Shown piece by piece: positions 47,732 to 56,600 of a stretch of 64,000 bases of DNA; position 1 is the stretch's first letter; the number at the start of each line of letters is the position of its first letter. The notes beneath the pieces were generated by a model. That model made no database searches, had not been told where the DNA came from, and worked only from the letters and a program-made list of their open reading frames with translations. A program made the translations under genes and the position numbers. Source of the stretch: Aliivibrio finisterrensis. GTDB lineage: Bacteria; Pseudomonadota; Gammaproteobacteria; Enterobacterales; Vibrionaceae. Location: the NCBI RefSeq assembly GCF_008933155.1, contig NZ_WBVP01000001.1, positions 1-64,000 of the forward strand. Direction: 5' to 3'.

Positions 47732-49804
47732 ATGGCTAATGAACTGTGGACAAGTTATCTATTGGAGCAAGTAAGGCAACTGCCTACTGCTTCATCAAAA
47801 CAGCAGGTGCAATTTCGCCTCAATACTATTACGTCTGAATCTTTAAGACAGAACCAAAGTATCCCCCCACAATTTGAATTTATTTTTCAAGGGTTCTTAT
47901 ATTCTCGCTCTGGAAGATTAATAGAAGCCATTAATCTATTTTTCGATGCTATTACTTTTGCTCAACAAAATAAGCAAGAATTTCTTATTTGTTTTTGTCA
48001 TTATAATATTGGTACCGTTTATGGCATGCTTGGTAATTACTTTTATGCTCATAAGTTTTTAACAAAAGCAGAAAAATCGAATCCGATTGGTGATGGTTAT
48101 ATCATTGGTCTTATAAAAAATAATATTGGAGATATCTTTCTCCAGCTTGGTAACTTCAATGAAGCCCTCGCACATTTTGAAGAAGCCACTTTATTTCTGC
48201 AGCAGCACGCTCATAAATTGTCAGCCGTAGTACCTCTATTTAACATAGCCGAAATTAGAGCTAAACAATGTCAATTTAAGGAGGCATTGAATATTCTCAA
48301 TACCCTATTTGATGATATAAAAGAAGAACCGCGACTTTTAGGGTTTTATTACAAAATAAAAGCGGAAATTGCGAATGGTCATCATAATATTGATGAAGCA
48401 GAGACCTTTCATCTTTTATCTATTGAAAATATGTGTCGTAGTCAGAACGACTACTATCAAGCTGAAATGATCCTTGACTATTGCCAATATTTAACAAGTC
48501 ATCATAAATACGAAACGTTAGATACCTATATTGAAAGCGGTTTATCCATTGCAAAAAGCATTGAAAGCGACAAATTAATTGATGGGTTTAATGACATAAT
48601 CTTACTTAGAATTAAAGATATTCCTGCAATTGAAATTCGTGAACAGCATTACCAAACATTAACATCTTCACTGCTTAATTCACGAAGAGAGCTACTTAAA
48701 AGAGAAAGTGATTACCTACAACAATTGTATCGCTTAAATACAGCTAAATTACAATTAAGTACAATGAAGTCATTGTCAGATAACTTGGCATTAGTAAATA
48801 AAATTGGGCAATACATTAATAACAGTACTGATATTCAAAGTATTCTTCCTACTATTCAACAAGATCTTTCTACTTTATTTCAAACAGACACCCTAGCACT
48901 AGGCTTCTACGATAAAGAAGCTGATTCTATTTCAATGCATTACCTTGATGAAAACTGCATACCAAAAGCGCCTTATGTAACCAACTGCAAAAATGAAGCG
49001 ACTTACATGAGCTACTGTATAAAGAGTAATTCGGCTTTTTATTTTAATCATATGAATAGCGAGCAAAAAGTTACTATGCTTGGTGATAAGTGTGACAGAA
49101 AAGTTCACTTTAAATCAGTCATGTTTTCACCAATAAAAATCAATGGTGAGATACAAGCGGGATTTACGGTACAAGCAAAAGAGAGCTATCAATACCAAGC
49201 ATTTCATTTTGAACTGTTTACACAACTGATCAACTATATTTCTATAGCGCTTGAAAACCAATATAACAGACAACAACTGCTTTATCTTTCGCAAACCGAT
49301 CACCTTACACAAGTGTGGAATCGTAAATCACTTGATGCACATTTCCTGCAATTAAAAAAGCAGCCCTCTAATGTCTACACCTCTATAATGATTGATATTG
49401 ATCACTATAAAGAATATAACGACACCTATGGGCATATTGCTGGCGATAAAGTACTAATTAAAATCAGTAAATTAATCAAAGAGCACTTTCATGGTTTAAA
49501 TACTGAAGTCTATCGTTATGGTGGCGATGAGTTTTTCATTTTAATCGCTGGTATTAATAAAGAAAAAACTCAGGAAAAATTACATTCGTTGTTAAAAGCG
49601 ATCAAGTATTTATTTATCCCTCATAAAAAATCAACATGCTCTCATTATGTGTCTGCATCCATTGGCATTAGCTACATGAATGAAGGCTTAAATACATTAA
49701 CACTTTCTCAGGTTGTCGATCGTGCTGACAAGGCTCTCTATAAAGCTAAAGAGATGGGCCGAGATTGCTACTATGATTTTTCTCAGACAGAAGTCCTGAA
49801 TTAA
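47732..49804 (+). CDS. Cytoplasmic TPR-GAF-GGDEF diguanylate cyclase
   Basis: A 690-residue predicted cyclic di-GMP synthase with no membrane segment. The N-terminal half (about 40-300) shows TPR-like helical repeats such as FCHYNIGTVYGMLGNYFYAHKF and IKNNIGDIFLQLGNFNEALAHFEEA. A coiled coil (about 300-345) and a GAF-like sensor (about 350-505) follow, then a GGDEF domain with intact GGDEF at 597-601. The start codon has an AT-rich tandem repeat instead of a ribosome-binding site. It sits between nrdB and yfaE, which are adjacent in E. coli. The signal sensed is unknown. Confidence 0.9.
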   Translation: MANELWTSYLLEQVRQLPTASSKQQVQFRLNTITSESLRQNQSIPPQFEFIFQGFLYSRSGRLIEAINLFFDAITFAQQNKQEFLICFCHYNIGTVYGMLGNYFYAHKFLTKAEKSNPIGDGYIIGLIKNNIGDIFLQLGNFNEALAHFEEATLFLQQHAHKLSAVVPLFNIAEIRAKQCQFKEALNILNTLFDDIKEEPRLLGFYYKIKAEIANGHHNIDEAETFHLLSIENMCRSQNDYYQAEMILDYCQYLTSHHKYETLDTYIESGLSIAKSIESDKLIDGFNDIILLRIKDIPAIEIREQHYQTLTSSLLNSRRELLKRESDYLQQLYRLNTAKLQLSTMKSLSDNLALVNKIGQYINNSTDIQSILPTIQQDLSTLFQTDTLALGFYDKEADSISMHYLDENCIPKAPYVTNCKNEATYMSYCIKSNSAFYFNHMNSEQKVTMLGDKCDRKVHFKSVMFSPIKINGEIQAGFTVQAKESYQYQAFHFELFTQLINYISIALENQYNRQQLLYLSQTDHLTQVWNRKSLDAHFLQLKKQPSNVYTSIMIDIDHYKEYNDTYGHIAGDKVLIKISKLIKEHFHGLNTEVYRYGGDEFFILIAGINKEKTQEKLHSLLKAIKYLFIPHKKSTCSHYVSASIGISYMNEGLNTLTLSQVVDRADKALYKAKEMGRDCYYDFSQTEVLN

Positions 49805-49877
49805 TAAAATGACACACTCATTACAGTGAAACCTATGCTATTATTTTGTTCAATTTAATGATCAGAGCTTCCATTGC

Positions 49878-50183
49878 ATGTCAAAAATCCACATTAATAA
49901 AGTAACAATGCTCCATAATCAAGAGAATAAAACTCTGCTAGAGATAATGGAAAGCAATGGCATGATTGTGGAATCACAATGCCGCAATGGTGATTGTGGT
50001 ACATGTCGATGCACATTGATATCAGGAGAGGTCAGTTATCAGAGCTCCCCTCTTGCCTTTTTATCTACCAACGAAATCTTGCCCTGTGTATGTAAAGCGA
50101 GATCAGACCTTATTATTGAAGGGGTAACTTTTCAACTTACTGAAAAAAAAGCAAAAAAAACGACCCATAGGATCGCTCTTTAG
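49878..50183 (+). CDS. yfaE: 2Fe-2S ferredoxin YfaE
   Basis: Ferredoxin that maintains the diferric-tyrosyl cofactor of NrdB in E. coli. The 101-residue protein has the plant-type cluster motif CRNGDCGTC (C-x4-C-x2-C) and the fourth Cys in LPCVC. In E. coli it directly follows nrdB; here 2.3 kb with a GGDEF gene separates them. The C-terminus is Lys-rich and its codons overlap a small hairpin shared with the convergent CinA-like gene. Confidence 0.93.
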   Translation: MSKIHINKVTMLHNQENKTLLEIMESNGMIVESQCRNGDCGTCRCTLISGEVSYQSSPLAFLSTNEILPCVCKARSDLIIEGVTFQLTEKKAKKTTHRIAL

Positions 50184-50196
50184 TATTTAACAAATA

Positions 50197-51432
50197 TTAC
50201 TGCAATGCGCTTTGTGGTACATAAATCTCTGATTCTCTATTCAGTGATTCATATTGACCAAACATTGGTTTCTTTTCCAGACAGCGACGCAACATATCAA
50301 GCATCAGTGTTGATAAAATAGCTCGCATGTCATTATAAGCATAATTGCGCTTTAGACTCACTAGCTGCCCCCACTCTCCATACTGAGTAGATAGCGCAAC
50401 AGCAACTTTGCCTTGAATAATTGGCCCTGATGCTAAACCAATAGCGGTTTGAGTTCTTTCACGCGTTGCTGCTGCAAGTGCCAAAGCCGCGGCTAAAGGA
50501 TCTTGATCTGCCATTTGTTGATCGACTTGTGAAGAGAGAATCCAGCCTTGCTTCATATTAAGACGGATTTGGTCATCTTCTTGTAACCAGTTAGTTAACC
50601 ACCCTCCTGTCGCTTGTTCTGCCACAGTAAGATTTAATGAAAACTCACTTAATAACGCCCCTACATTTGGCAACATAGATTCATCAACACTAACGACATT
50701 ATCGCCAAGTAAATGATACATTCGCTCTAACACAGGGAAACGACCATCGTGATTTGCAGGTCCAAACAGTTTTACTTCAATAAAAGGCAGTGACGAGCGA
50801 TAGCCAATTTCAAAACCATAAGGTAAACGCAATTGTTGCAGTTTATCTTGAATACCCGATTCAGATAAACCAAAAGTAAATAATCGACTGCATTCAGACG
50901 CTTCAACCATTGGATGCCACTGCTTCATACGAGGCAATATTTGATGTTCAACCATCACTTTAAATTCAGAAGGAACACCAGGCGTAAACAATACAATTGA
51001 CTTATTTACTTCAATAAAAAAGCCACAAGCCGTACCCACTGGATTATCAATAATCTCAGCCCCCTCAGGTAGCATCGCCTGTTTAATATTGCTGTTTGGC
51101 ATTTCTCGGCCTTGCTCTAAATAACGAGCTTGCATTCGTTCTAGCCAATAATGGGACATGACTAATGACGTATTCATCACCTTCGCTGCTGCTTCACTAG
51201 AAATATCATCGGATGTTGGTCCTAACCCACCATTTACAATCACAATAGATGCGGTTTTAGTTTGGTGCTGTATTTCAGCCACTAACGCATCAATATTATC
51301 ACCGACAGTTGATCGGTTAGATAACTTAAAACCATGTTGATAAAATAGTTGAGACATCCATGCAGCATTGGTATCTACAATGTCACCATGAAGGACTTCT
51401 TCGCCTGTGCTAATCATTGCTACTTGCAACAT
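50197..51432 (-). CDS. CinA-family protein (YfaY-like)
   Basis: A 411-residue protein with the N-terminal MoCF/COG1058 domain of CinA: ISTGEEVLHGDIVDTNAAW, IVNGGLGPTSDD and LFTPGVPSEFKVM. The C-terminal part (about 265-400) corresponds to the PncC (NMN deamidase) domain but is divergent, as in E. coli YfaY. NMN amidohydrolase or ADP-ribose pyrophosphatase activity is known for relatives; I cannot tell which is retained here. It is convergent with yfaE. Confidence 0.85.
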   Translation of the reverse strand: MLQVAMISTGEEVLHGDIVDTNAAWMSQLFYQHGFKLSNRSTVGDNIDALVAEIQHQTKTASIVIVNGGLGPTSDDISSEAAAKVMNTSLVMSHYWLERMQARYLEQGREMPNSNIKQAMLPEGAEIIDNPVGTACGFFIEVNKSIVLFTPGVPSEFKVMVEHQILPRMKQWHPMVEASECSRLFTFGLSESGIQDKLQQLRLPYGFEIGYRSSLPFIEVKLFGPANHDGRFPVLERMYHLLGDNVVSVDESMLPNVGALLSEFSLNLTVAEQATGGWLTNWLQEDDQIRLNMKQGWILSSQVDQQMADQDPLAAALALAAATRERTQTAIGLASGPIIQGKVAVALSTQYGEWGQLVSLKRNYAYNDMRAILSTLMLDMLRRCLEKKPMFGQYESLNRESEIYVPQSALQ

Positions 51433-51539
51433 GCACTCTCCTCTTTGATACTTCTATAATTGCTTCTAATTTATCACATTAATGACTTTAAAAAACCTAT
51501 CTTGTTTTAATTCAGTTAAATATCCTTACAAAAACCAAA

Positions 51540-51557
51540 TGTAAATAATTAATTACA
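51540..51557. promoter_or_regulatory. Strong TyrR box upstream of tyrP
   Basis: TGTAAA, six bases, ATTACA matches the TyrR consensus TGTAAA-N6-TTTACA at 11 of 12 fixed positions. It is upstream of a weaker box, the arrangement found at E. coli tyrP. Confidence 0.75.
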
Positions 51558-51562
51558 CAGAC

Positions 51563-51580
51563 TGTAACTCAATCAATACA
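51563..51580. promoter_or_regulatory. Weak TyrR box upstream of tyrP
   Basis: TGTAAC, six bases, AATACA lies 23 bases downstream of the strong box (start to start) and six bases before the -35 element. Tyrosine-bound TyrR covering both could block RNA polymerase. Confidence 0.55.
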
Positions 51581-51586
51581 TAAAGG

Positions 51587-51615
51587 TTGAGTTAATTTTC
51601 AATAGCGCGTACATT
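51587..51615 (+). promoter_or_regulatory. Promoter of tyrP
   Basis: TTGAGT (51587-51592), 17 bases, TACATT (51610-51615). The start site would be near 51622, about 38 bases before the ATG. Confidence 0.6.
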
Positions 51616-51659
51616 CTCATCATTGGAAAAAGACTTGATTTAGCATAGAAGTGGTAAAA

Positions 51660-52832
51660 ATGAAGACAAAAGTATTAGGAAGCTCTCTCATTATTGCAGG
51701 AACAACGATTGGCGCAGGTATGCTAGCCTTACCTCTTGTCTCTGCAAGTCTTGGCTTCTTTACAGCAAGCATACTAATGGTTGGTATTTGGGCAATCATG
51801 AGCTACACAAGCTTATTAATGCTAGAGGTTCACCAGTATGGACACCGTAGCGCGACACTGCATAGCCTTGCATTTCAGTTTTTAGGAAAAAATGGACAAC
51901 GGATAGCCACTTTTTCAATGTTATTTCTCTTTTACGCATTATGCGCTGCATATATCGCAGGTGGCAGTGAACAGTTTCATGAAAAAATTAATCTAGTGAG
52001 TCCTTTTCAACTACCAAAAACATTCTCCACAATTCTATTTACCGTAATTGTCGCGGTCATTATTGCGCTTGGAACAAAAACGGTTGATGTCATTAACCGT
52101 GGGTTATTTGCATTAAAACTCATCATGCTGGTGTCGATTCTATTTTTCTTAACGCCAAATATTACCGGCGAGTACTTAATGTCACTTCCTGTGCATCAAG
52201 GGGTCTTTATTACTGCTTTGCCTGTTATTTTCACCTCATTTGGTTTTCATGGCAGTATTCCCGCAATCGTTAATTACCTTGACCTTGATATCAAAAAGAT
52301 AAAAATAAGCTTATTAATTGGATCTTCTCTTCCTTTAATAATTTACTTGTTTTGGCAAGGCATTACTTTAGGTCAATTGTCTCAGTCTGAGTTTGAACAA
52401 ATTAATGGCCTAAATCAGTTCATTATTAGGATTCAACAATCAATCGATCATCAATTTATTCAAATTGCCTTATCATTATTCGCAGATTTAGCGCTATTAA
52501 CCTCGTTCATCGGAGTTAGCTTAGGCCTATTTGATTTTTTACGTGATTCTTCAAAAAAATGGCAAAAATCATCTATAATTACTGCTGTTTTAACCTACAC
52601 TCCACCACTGATATTCGCTTTATTTTACCCACAAGGTTTTATCACCGCTCTAGGGTATGCAGCTATCGCACTTGTAGTTCTTGCTCTATTTTTACCTGTT
52701 GCTTTAGTCTTTTCTGCTCGAAAAACACATAAAGACTCAGAATACACAGTTGCTGGTGGCAACATTGCACTTTTACTTGTCGTACTGTTTGGCTTAAGCA
52801 TTATTGGTAGTCAGGTATTAAGTTCATTTTAA
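51660..52832 (+). CDS. tyrP: Tyrosine-specific transport protein TyrP
   Basis: Inner-membrane proton symporter for tyrosine of the HAAAP family. The 390-residue protein has about eleven membrane helices and closely follows E. coli TyrP: LGSSLIIAGTTIGAGMLALPL at the N-terminus, PVIFTSFGFHGSIPAIVNYL in the middle, and a helix pair ending GVSLGLFDFLRDS. I prefer the ATG at 51660, because AGAAGTGG precedes it; the GTG at 51651 would add three residues. The TyrR boxes upstream support the tyrosine assignment over tryptophan transport. Confidence 0.92.
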   Translation: MKTKVLGSSLIIAGTTIGAGMLALPLVSASLGFFTASILMVGIWAIMSYTSLLMLEVHQYGHRSATLHSLAFQFLGKNGQRIATFSMLFLFYALCAAYIAGGSEQFHEKINLVSPFQLPKTFSTILFTVIVAVIIALGTKTVDVINRGLFALKLIMLVSILFFLTPNITGEYLMSLPVHQGVFITALPVIFTSFGFHGSIPAIVNYLDLDIKKIKISLLIGSSLPLIIYLFWQGITLGQLSQSEFEQINGLNQFIIRIQQSIDHQFIQIALSLFADLALLTSFIGVSLGLFDFLRDSSKKWQKSSIITAVLTYTPPLIFALFYPQGFITALGYAAIALVVLALFLPVALVFSARKTHKDSEYTVAGGNIALLLVVLFGLSIIGSQVLSSF

Positions 52833-53003
52833 CGTCAAATACACTCAACCAGAAATGCTAACTGTAACCATCTAAAGTAAAGGCCTATTTCTCTTTTTAA
52901 AGCAGTCTTAATTGTGCCTTTATTGTTTTTATGTTTTGCATTTTCTGCTTAATAGTAGATAATTGTGATCTAGCTCTATATTTGATTTAATTAAGGACTT
53001 TCC

Positions 53004-53921
53004 GTGAAAAAACAAGCAATAGCCAGTTTGCTTTTAGGATGTGCAGCTTCATCACCAGCATTTGCATTAGATACTAATAGCGCCTATGACATGGAATATC
53101 AAAATGATTGCTCTACCAACATTTATTCTAGCTATTGTTCAACGGCCTCTTTTGATTTCTCTCCAATGCGATTAGATGGTGATATTACTCCGTCTAAAGT
53201 TTCAGAAAATGATACGTATGCAGACAGCACTCAATTACCACACTATTTACGTGTGTCGGACGAGCGTGATTGGGACTACCTACTGGAGCAGTCGTATACA
53301 ATCCTTGGTTTGAGTGTTGCAACCGCTGGTTTAATGACCTTTCTTCCTGAAAGCATTACTAAATGGGATTCAGAAGATTCAAGCATTAAAAATCTTGGTG
53401 CTAAATGGAGAGATAACGTACGTGCTGGTCCTGTCTGGGATAAAGATGAGCACTTCTTAAATTACATCATGCACCCATATTTTGGTGGTGTTTACTATAC
53501 TGCCGCACGTCACGCAGGCTTTAATGAGTTCGAATCTTTCTTATACTCAACAACCATGTCTACTTTCTTCTGGGAGTATGGCGTAGAAGCTTTTGCTGAA
53601 GTACCGTCTATTCAAGATTTATTCGTCACCCCATTCTTTGGTGCTGTTGTTGGTGAGCTGATGTTACAGCAAGAGCTACGCATTACTGAAAATGGTGGTG
53701 AAGTCATGGGATCAGATACTTTAGGTAGCGTGAGTCTATTCTTCTTAAACCCTGTCGGACATATCCACTATTGGGTAACGGATGCATGGGGTGGCGATAC
53801 TGAAGTTAACTTGGCTTATAATGCATGGTTCAATAATGGAGATGCAGCACAATTTGCTTATGATGCTGGTATGCCTTATACCGATCAGTTTGTCGGTCTT
53901 GAAGTTAAATTGAAATTCTAA
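53004..53921 (+). CDS. DUF3943 domain protein, exported
   Basis: A 305-residue protein with a signal peptide (about 1-21, cut after AFA). The DUF3943 region (about 95-245) contains WDKDEHFLNYIMHPYFGGVYY, the acidic-aromatic FFWEYGVEAFAEVPSIQDL and TPFFGAVVGELM. The family is probably associated with the outer membrane or periplasm, but its function is unknown. It ends with the aromatic-poor sequence EVKLKF, compatible with a barrel strand. It is a single-gene unit. Confidence 0.87.
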   Translation: MKKQAIASLLLGCAASSPAFALDTNSAYDMEYQNDCSTNIYSSYCSTASFDFSPMRLDGDITPSKVSENDTYADSTQLPHYLRVSDERDWDYLLEQSYTILGLSVATAGLMTFLPESITKWDSEDSSIKNLGAKWRDNVRAGPVWDKDEHFLNYIMHPYFGGVYYTAARHAGFNEFESFLYSTTMSTFFWEYGVEAFAEVPSIQDLFVTPFFGAVVGELMLQQELRITENGGEVMGSDTLGSVSLFFLNPVGHIHYWVTDAWGGDTEVNLAYNAWFNNGDAAQFAYDAGMPYTDQFVGLEVKLKF

Positions 53922-53942
53922 ACTTTTCTTAGTTTAACGATT

Positions 53943-53971
53943 AAGGGCACTCTTTGTAGTGCCCTTTTTTA
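53943..53971 (+). terminator. Terminator of the DUF3943 gene
   Basis: AAGGGCACT and AGTGCCCTT pair around CTTTGT and are followed by a T run. Confidence 0.88.
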
Positions 53972-53990
53972 TACCGATGGAATGGGTTTT

Positions 53991-54082
53991 ATACCATTCT
54001 GATAAGTAGTTGTTCAGATAATTGCGTACGAAAAATTGATTTTAACAAGCAAGAATGATCAAATACTTATGTAGATTGGTAT
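53991..54082. repeat. MITE-like or REP-like imperfect palindrome
   Basis: A 92-base element bounded by imperfect inverted ends: ATACCATTCTGATAAGTA on the left, and ATACCAATCTACATAAGTA when read from the right on the other strand. The similarity continues to TTGTTCA and TTGATCA. An inner TTGC/GCAA pair suggests that the whole unit folds. It encodes no protein and lies between two terminators. No second copy was noticed in this window. Confidence 0.6.
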
Positions 54083-54098
54083 TACAGACACAAAAAAA

Positions 54099-54118
54099 CC
54101 GAGACAGTCTCGGCTTAT
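54099..54118. terminator. Bidirectional terminator
   Basis: CCGAG and CTCGG pair around ACAGT, with an A run on the left and CTTATTT on the right. It probably ends the minus-strand gene that finishes at 54147. Confidence 0.7.
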
Positions 54119-54146
54119 TTGTGTCTTAAAGTGACTTACTAAAGCA

Positions 54147-54533
54147 TTATGCTGCTTTGTAAATTACTTTATTACCAGCAAGCTGCTCGCGTACAACTAG
54201 GTTTTCTTCAACTAGCTTTTTCAAGCCACCTGTTGCCCATGCAGCTGCTTTTGCTTCTTCTTGACCAGCTTTAACACCGATCTCTTTTGAATTGATACCT
54301 TCAGGATTCTGGCAAACAATATCAAATACAGTCTGTTGCTTTGGCGTAAGAACGATATCTGTCGCTACTGTTGCCGCTTTAGGTGCTGCTGCAGCTACTG
54401 CTTCCACTTTCTTCTCAACTGGTTTAGCTACTTTTGCAGGTTTAGCTGCTTTTTTCACTTCAGTTTTTGGTGCAGTTGCTTTAATTCGTTTATGCAGCTT
54501 AGACTGTACTTTACGTTTGTGAGCAATTTTCAT
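54147..54533 (-). CDS. Basic Lys/Ala-rich protein with C-terminal winged helix
   Basis: A 128-residue protein, if started at the ATG at 54533 (MKIAHKRKVQSKLHKRIKAT), preceded by GGAG; the longer frame from 54629 lacks a plausible start. Residues 1-60 are a basic, low-complexity Lys/Ala/Pro tail reminiscent of histone H1-like tails. Residues about 63-128 look like a MarR/wHTH DNA-binding fold (LTPKQQTVFDIVCQNPEG, SKEIGVKAG, GLKKLVEENLVVRE). It is likely a nucleoid-associated or regulatory DNA-binding protein. I do not recognise a named homologue. Confidence 0.78.
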   Translation of the reverse strand: MKIAHKRKVQSKLHKRIKATAPKTEVKKAAKPAKVAKPVEKKVEAVAAAAPKAATVATDIVLTPKQQTVFDIVCQNPEGINSKEIGVKAGQEEAKAAAWATGGLKKLVEENLVVREQLAGNKVIYKAA

Positions 54534-54652
54534 GAAACTTAAACTCCGTTGCGCTAATTCTATTTTTAAGCTGTTAAGACTCAAAAATGATAGCGGAAAA
54601 AAGATGTCAATTCCTAAAGTGAAACTCAAATAGTTGTATTGGAATTGGCGAA

Positions 54653-54677
54653 GCGCGTTTTATACCAAAAAACGCGC
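54653..54677. repeat. GC-rich hairpin downstream of ycbL
   Basis: GCGCGTTT and AAACGCGC form a perfect 8-bp stem around nine bases, 60 bases past the ycbL stop. There is no T run on the minus strand, so its role as a terminator is doubtful. Confidence 0.5.
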
Positions 54678-54736
54678 AATATTTATAGAGATGATGACAC
54701 TGTATGGCGAAAAGTGCGGCAATTTTGCCAATTTTC

Positions 54737-55390
54737 TTACCAAAATGGCATTTCATCCGCAACAAACGGGTTTGTTCTGCGCTCATGACCAAAAGTTGAC
54801 TCTGGTCCATGGCCCGGTACAAATTTCATCTCATTACCTAAAGGCCATAGTTTTGTTTTGATCGATGCAATCAGCGTATCAAAATCACCTCTAGGGAAAT
54901 CAGAGCGACCAATGGCACCTTTAAATAATACATCACCAACAAATGCCATCTTAGCTTCTTGGTTAAACAACACAACATGACCCGGTGTATGACCAGGAGT
55001 GTGTAAAACATCTAACTTTTGATTACCGAATTCAACCACATCACCTTCATTTAGCCATTGATTAGGCTCGAAGGCTTCAGTGTGAGGAAAACCAAATCGT
55101 TCACTTTGATTAGGAAGTCCTTGTAACCAAAAGTTATCTTCTTTATGTGGGCCAATAATCGATGCATTAGTAATCGCAGCTAAACCTTCGGTGCCACCAA
55201 CATGATCGAGATGACCATGAGTTAATACCATGTGTACAACATCAATATTCAACGCATCAATCGCTTGTTTTAGCAATTGAACATCACCACCGGGATCGAC
55301 AACAACCCCTTTCATGGTTTCATCGCACCATACAATTGAACAGTTTTGCTCATAAGGAGTCACTGGAATAATTTGATATTGTAAACTCAT
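54737..55390 (-). CDS. ycbL: MBL-fold metallo-hydrolase YcbL (glyoxalase II-like)
   Basis: Zinc metallo-beta-lactamase-fold hydrolase; YcbL of Salmonella has type II glyoxalase activity, splitting S-lactoylglutathione. The metal motif THGHLDHVGG lies near residues 58-67, further ligands are in HTPGHTPGHVV and VGDVLF, and FVPGHGPESTFGHERRTNPF gives the last His. Its 217 residues fit the short YcbL class rather than GloB. Confidence 0.9.
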   Translation of the reverse strand: MSLQYQIIPVTPYEQNCSIVWCDETMKGVVVDPGGDVQLLKQAIDALNIDVVHMVLTHGHLDHVGGTEGLAAITNASIIGPHKEDNFWLQGLPNQSERFGFPHTEAFEPNQWLNEGDVVEFGNQKLDVLHTPGHTPGHVVLFNQEAKMAFVGDVLFKGAIGRSDFPRGDFDTLIASIKTKLWPLGNEMKFVPGHGPESTFGHERRTNPFVADEMPFW

Positions 55391-55475
55391 AGCTTTCTCT
55401 TCCTAAAATAGTTAACCCAAGAATAGCACGGCTCTTATTTTAGGGGAATTATGATGTTTCTTTTAATGGTAATCG

Positions 55476-56600
55476 TTAAATCACAGTTTGTGGGATTTGA
55501 CTCCAATGATTATCCCACATTACATTGGTTTGATAACTAACCACCTCACCATTTTCAGAACGTGTAATGACTTTACCAGTACCAGAGCTAATGTGCCACT
55601 GTGGTAAAAGGTTATCTCGACTATTGACTACCACGCCTGACGCATCAGCTAACGAGGCTATCTCGACCAATTGATTGTTTTTTAAATTCCAAACACCGTA
55701 ACAATTCCCTCTGGGTGACGTAGCAACCACGTGATCGCCAAGTACAGCAATACTCGCTATATAATGATTAAATCGCAACCACTCCTCTGGTTCCGCATTT
55801 AATTGTTGTAAAGCCTCTCCACGTCGATGTACTGCAATCAATGGCACGCCATCTTCTGGTTCACCTCGATATTGCTGCCCACACAATACTCGACCATCAT
55901 CCATCAAGGATAAGTGACGAATACTTAATTTATGATCCGCTAATCCAACGCGTTCAAGAACTTCACCAGAACTTGTCGATAAATACACAAGTGCTGGTTT
56001 CATTGATTCTAAATTAAGAGGAACTCGGCCTTTAGTATGAACACCACCAACCCCAATGGCTAAGGTCGTATCATCAACACGAATTACCTCATGTGGACCA
56101 ATACCAAACCCTGAGAACTCTTTCACTTTTATTAATTGGGTTCCCTGCAATTGATAAACCCCGATAACTCCCTGACTGGTTTCTTTCTCTCCTTCAGTGG
56201 TGTAAAGCGTTAAGCCATCAGAAGAAAACACACCATGACCATAGAAGTAACGATTTGGCATTGATGGCGTAATTGGATAGCTTACGCCCGTCTTTATATT
56301 AAATAATTGCATGTAATTGCCGGGACGACGAGCAAATGCAACGGCCAATTCACCATTCGGCGTAATTGCAACGCCATGCCCTCTTGCTGGTAAAGGTACA
56401 GAATGAATAGGGTTTCCCTCATTATCTGCCACCACTGCGCCAAAATGTCCATTTGCTGCTCGAGAGCAAGAGATCAAAACCGCATTTTTATCTGAACTCG
56501 GTGCGGATGAACACGCCGTTAGCCATGGTGACAATGTTATCGCCCCTAGGCTGCTTTTTAATAGCTTTCGTCTTTGGTTATTAATCGCCATCGGTTGCAT
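55476..56600 (-). CDS. DUF1513 domain protein, exported
   Basis: A 374-residue predicted beta-propeller-like protein of the DUF1513 family. The N-terminus has a twin-arginine-like motif NQRRKLLKS, a hydrophobic stretch and a possible lipobox LTAC, so it is probably exported by Tat and may be lipid-anchored. The start at 56600 is preceded by AGGATTTA and lies 20 bases inside the upstream imelysin gene. In other bacteria DUF1513 genes also close imelysin/di-haem oxidoreductase operons, so it probably shares their iron-related role. Confidence 0.88.
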   Translation of the reverse strand: MQPMAINNQRRKLLKSSLGAITLSPWLTACSSAPSSDKNAVLISCSRAANGHFGAVVADNEGNPIHSVPLPARGHGVAITPNGELAVAFARRPGNYMQLFNIKTGVSYPITPSMPNRYFYGHGVFSSDGLTLYTTEGEKETSQGVIGVYQLQGTQLIKVKEFSGFGIGPHEVIRVDDTTLAIGVGGVHTKGRVPLNLESMKPALVYLSTSSGEVLERVGLADHKLSIRHLSLMDDGRVLCGQQYRGEPEDGVPLIAVHRRGEALQQLNAEPEEWLRFNHYIASIAVLGDHVVATSPRGNCYGVWNLKNNQLVEIASLADASGVVVNSRDNLLPQWHISSGTGKVITRSENGEVVSYQTNVMWDNHWSQIPQTVI

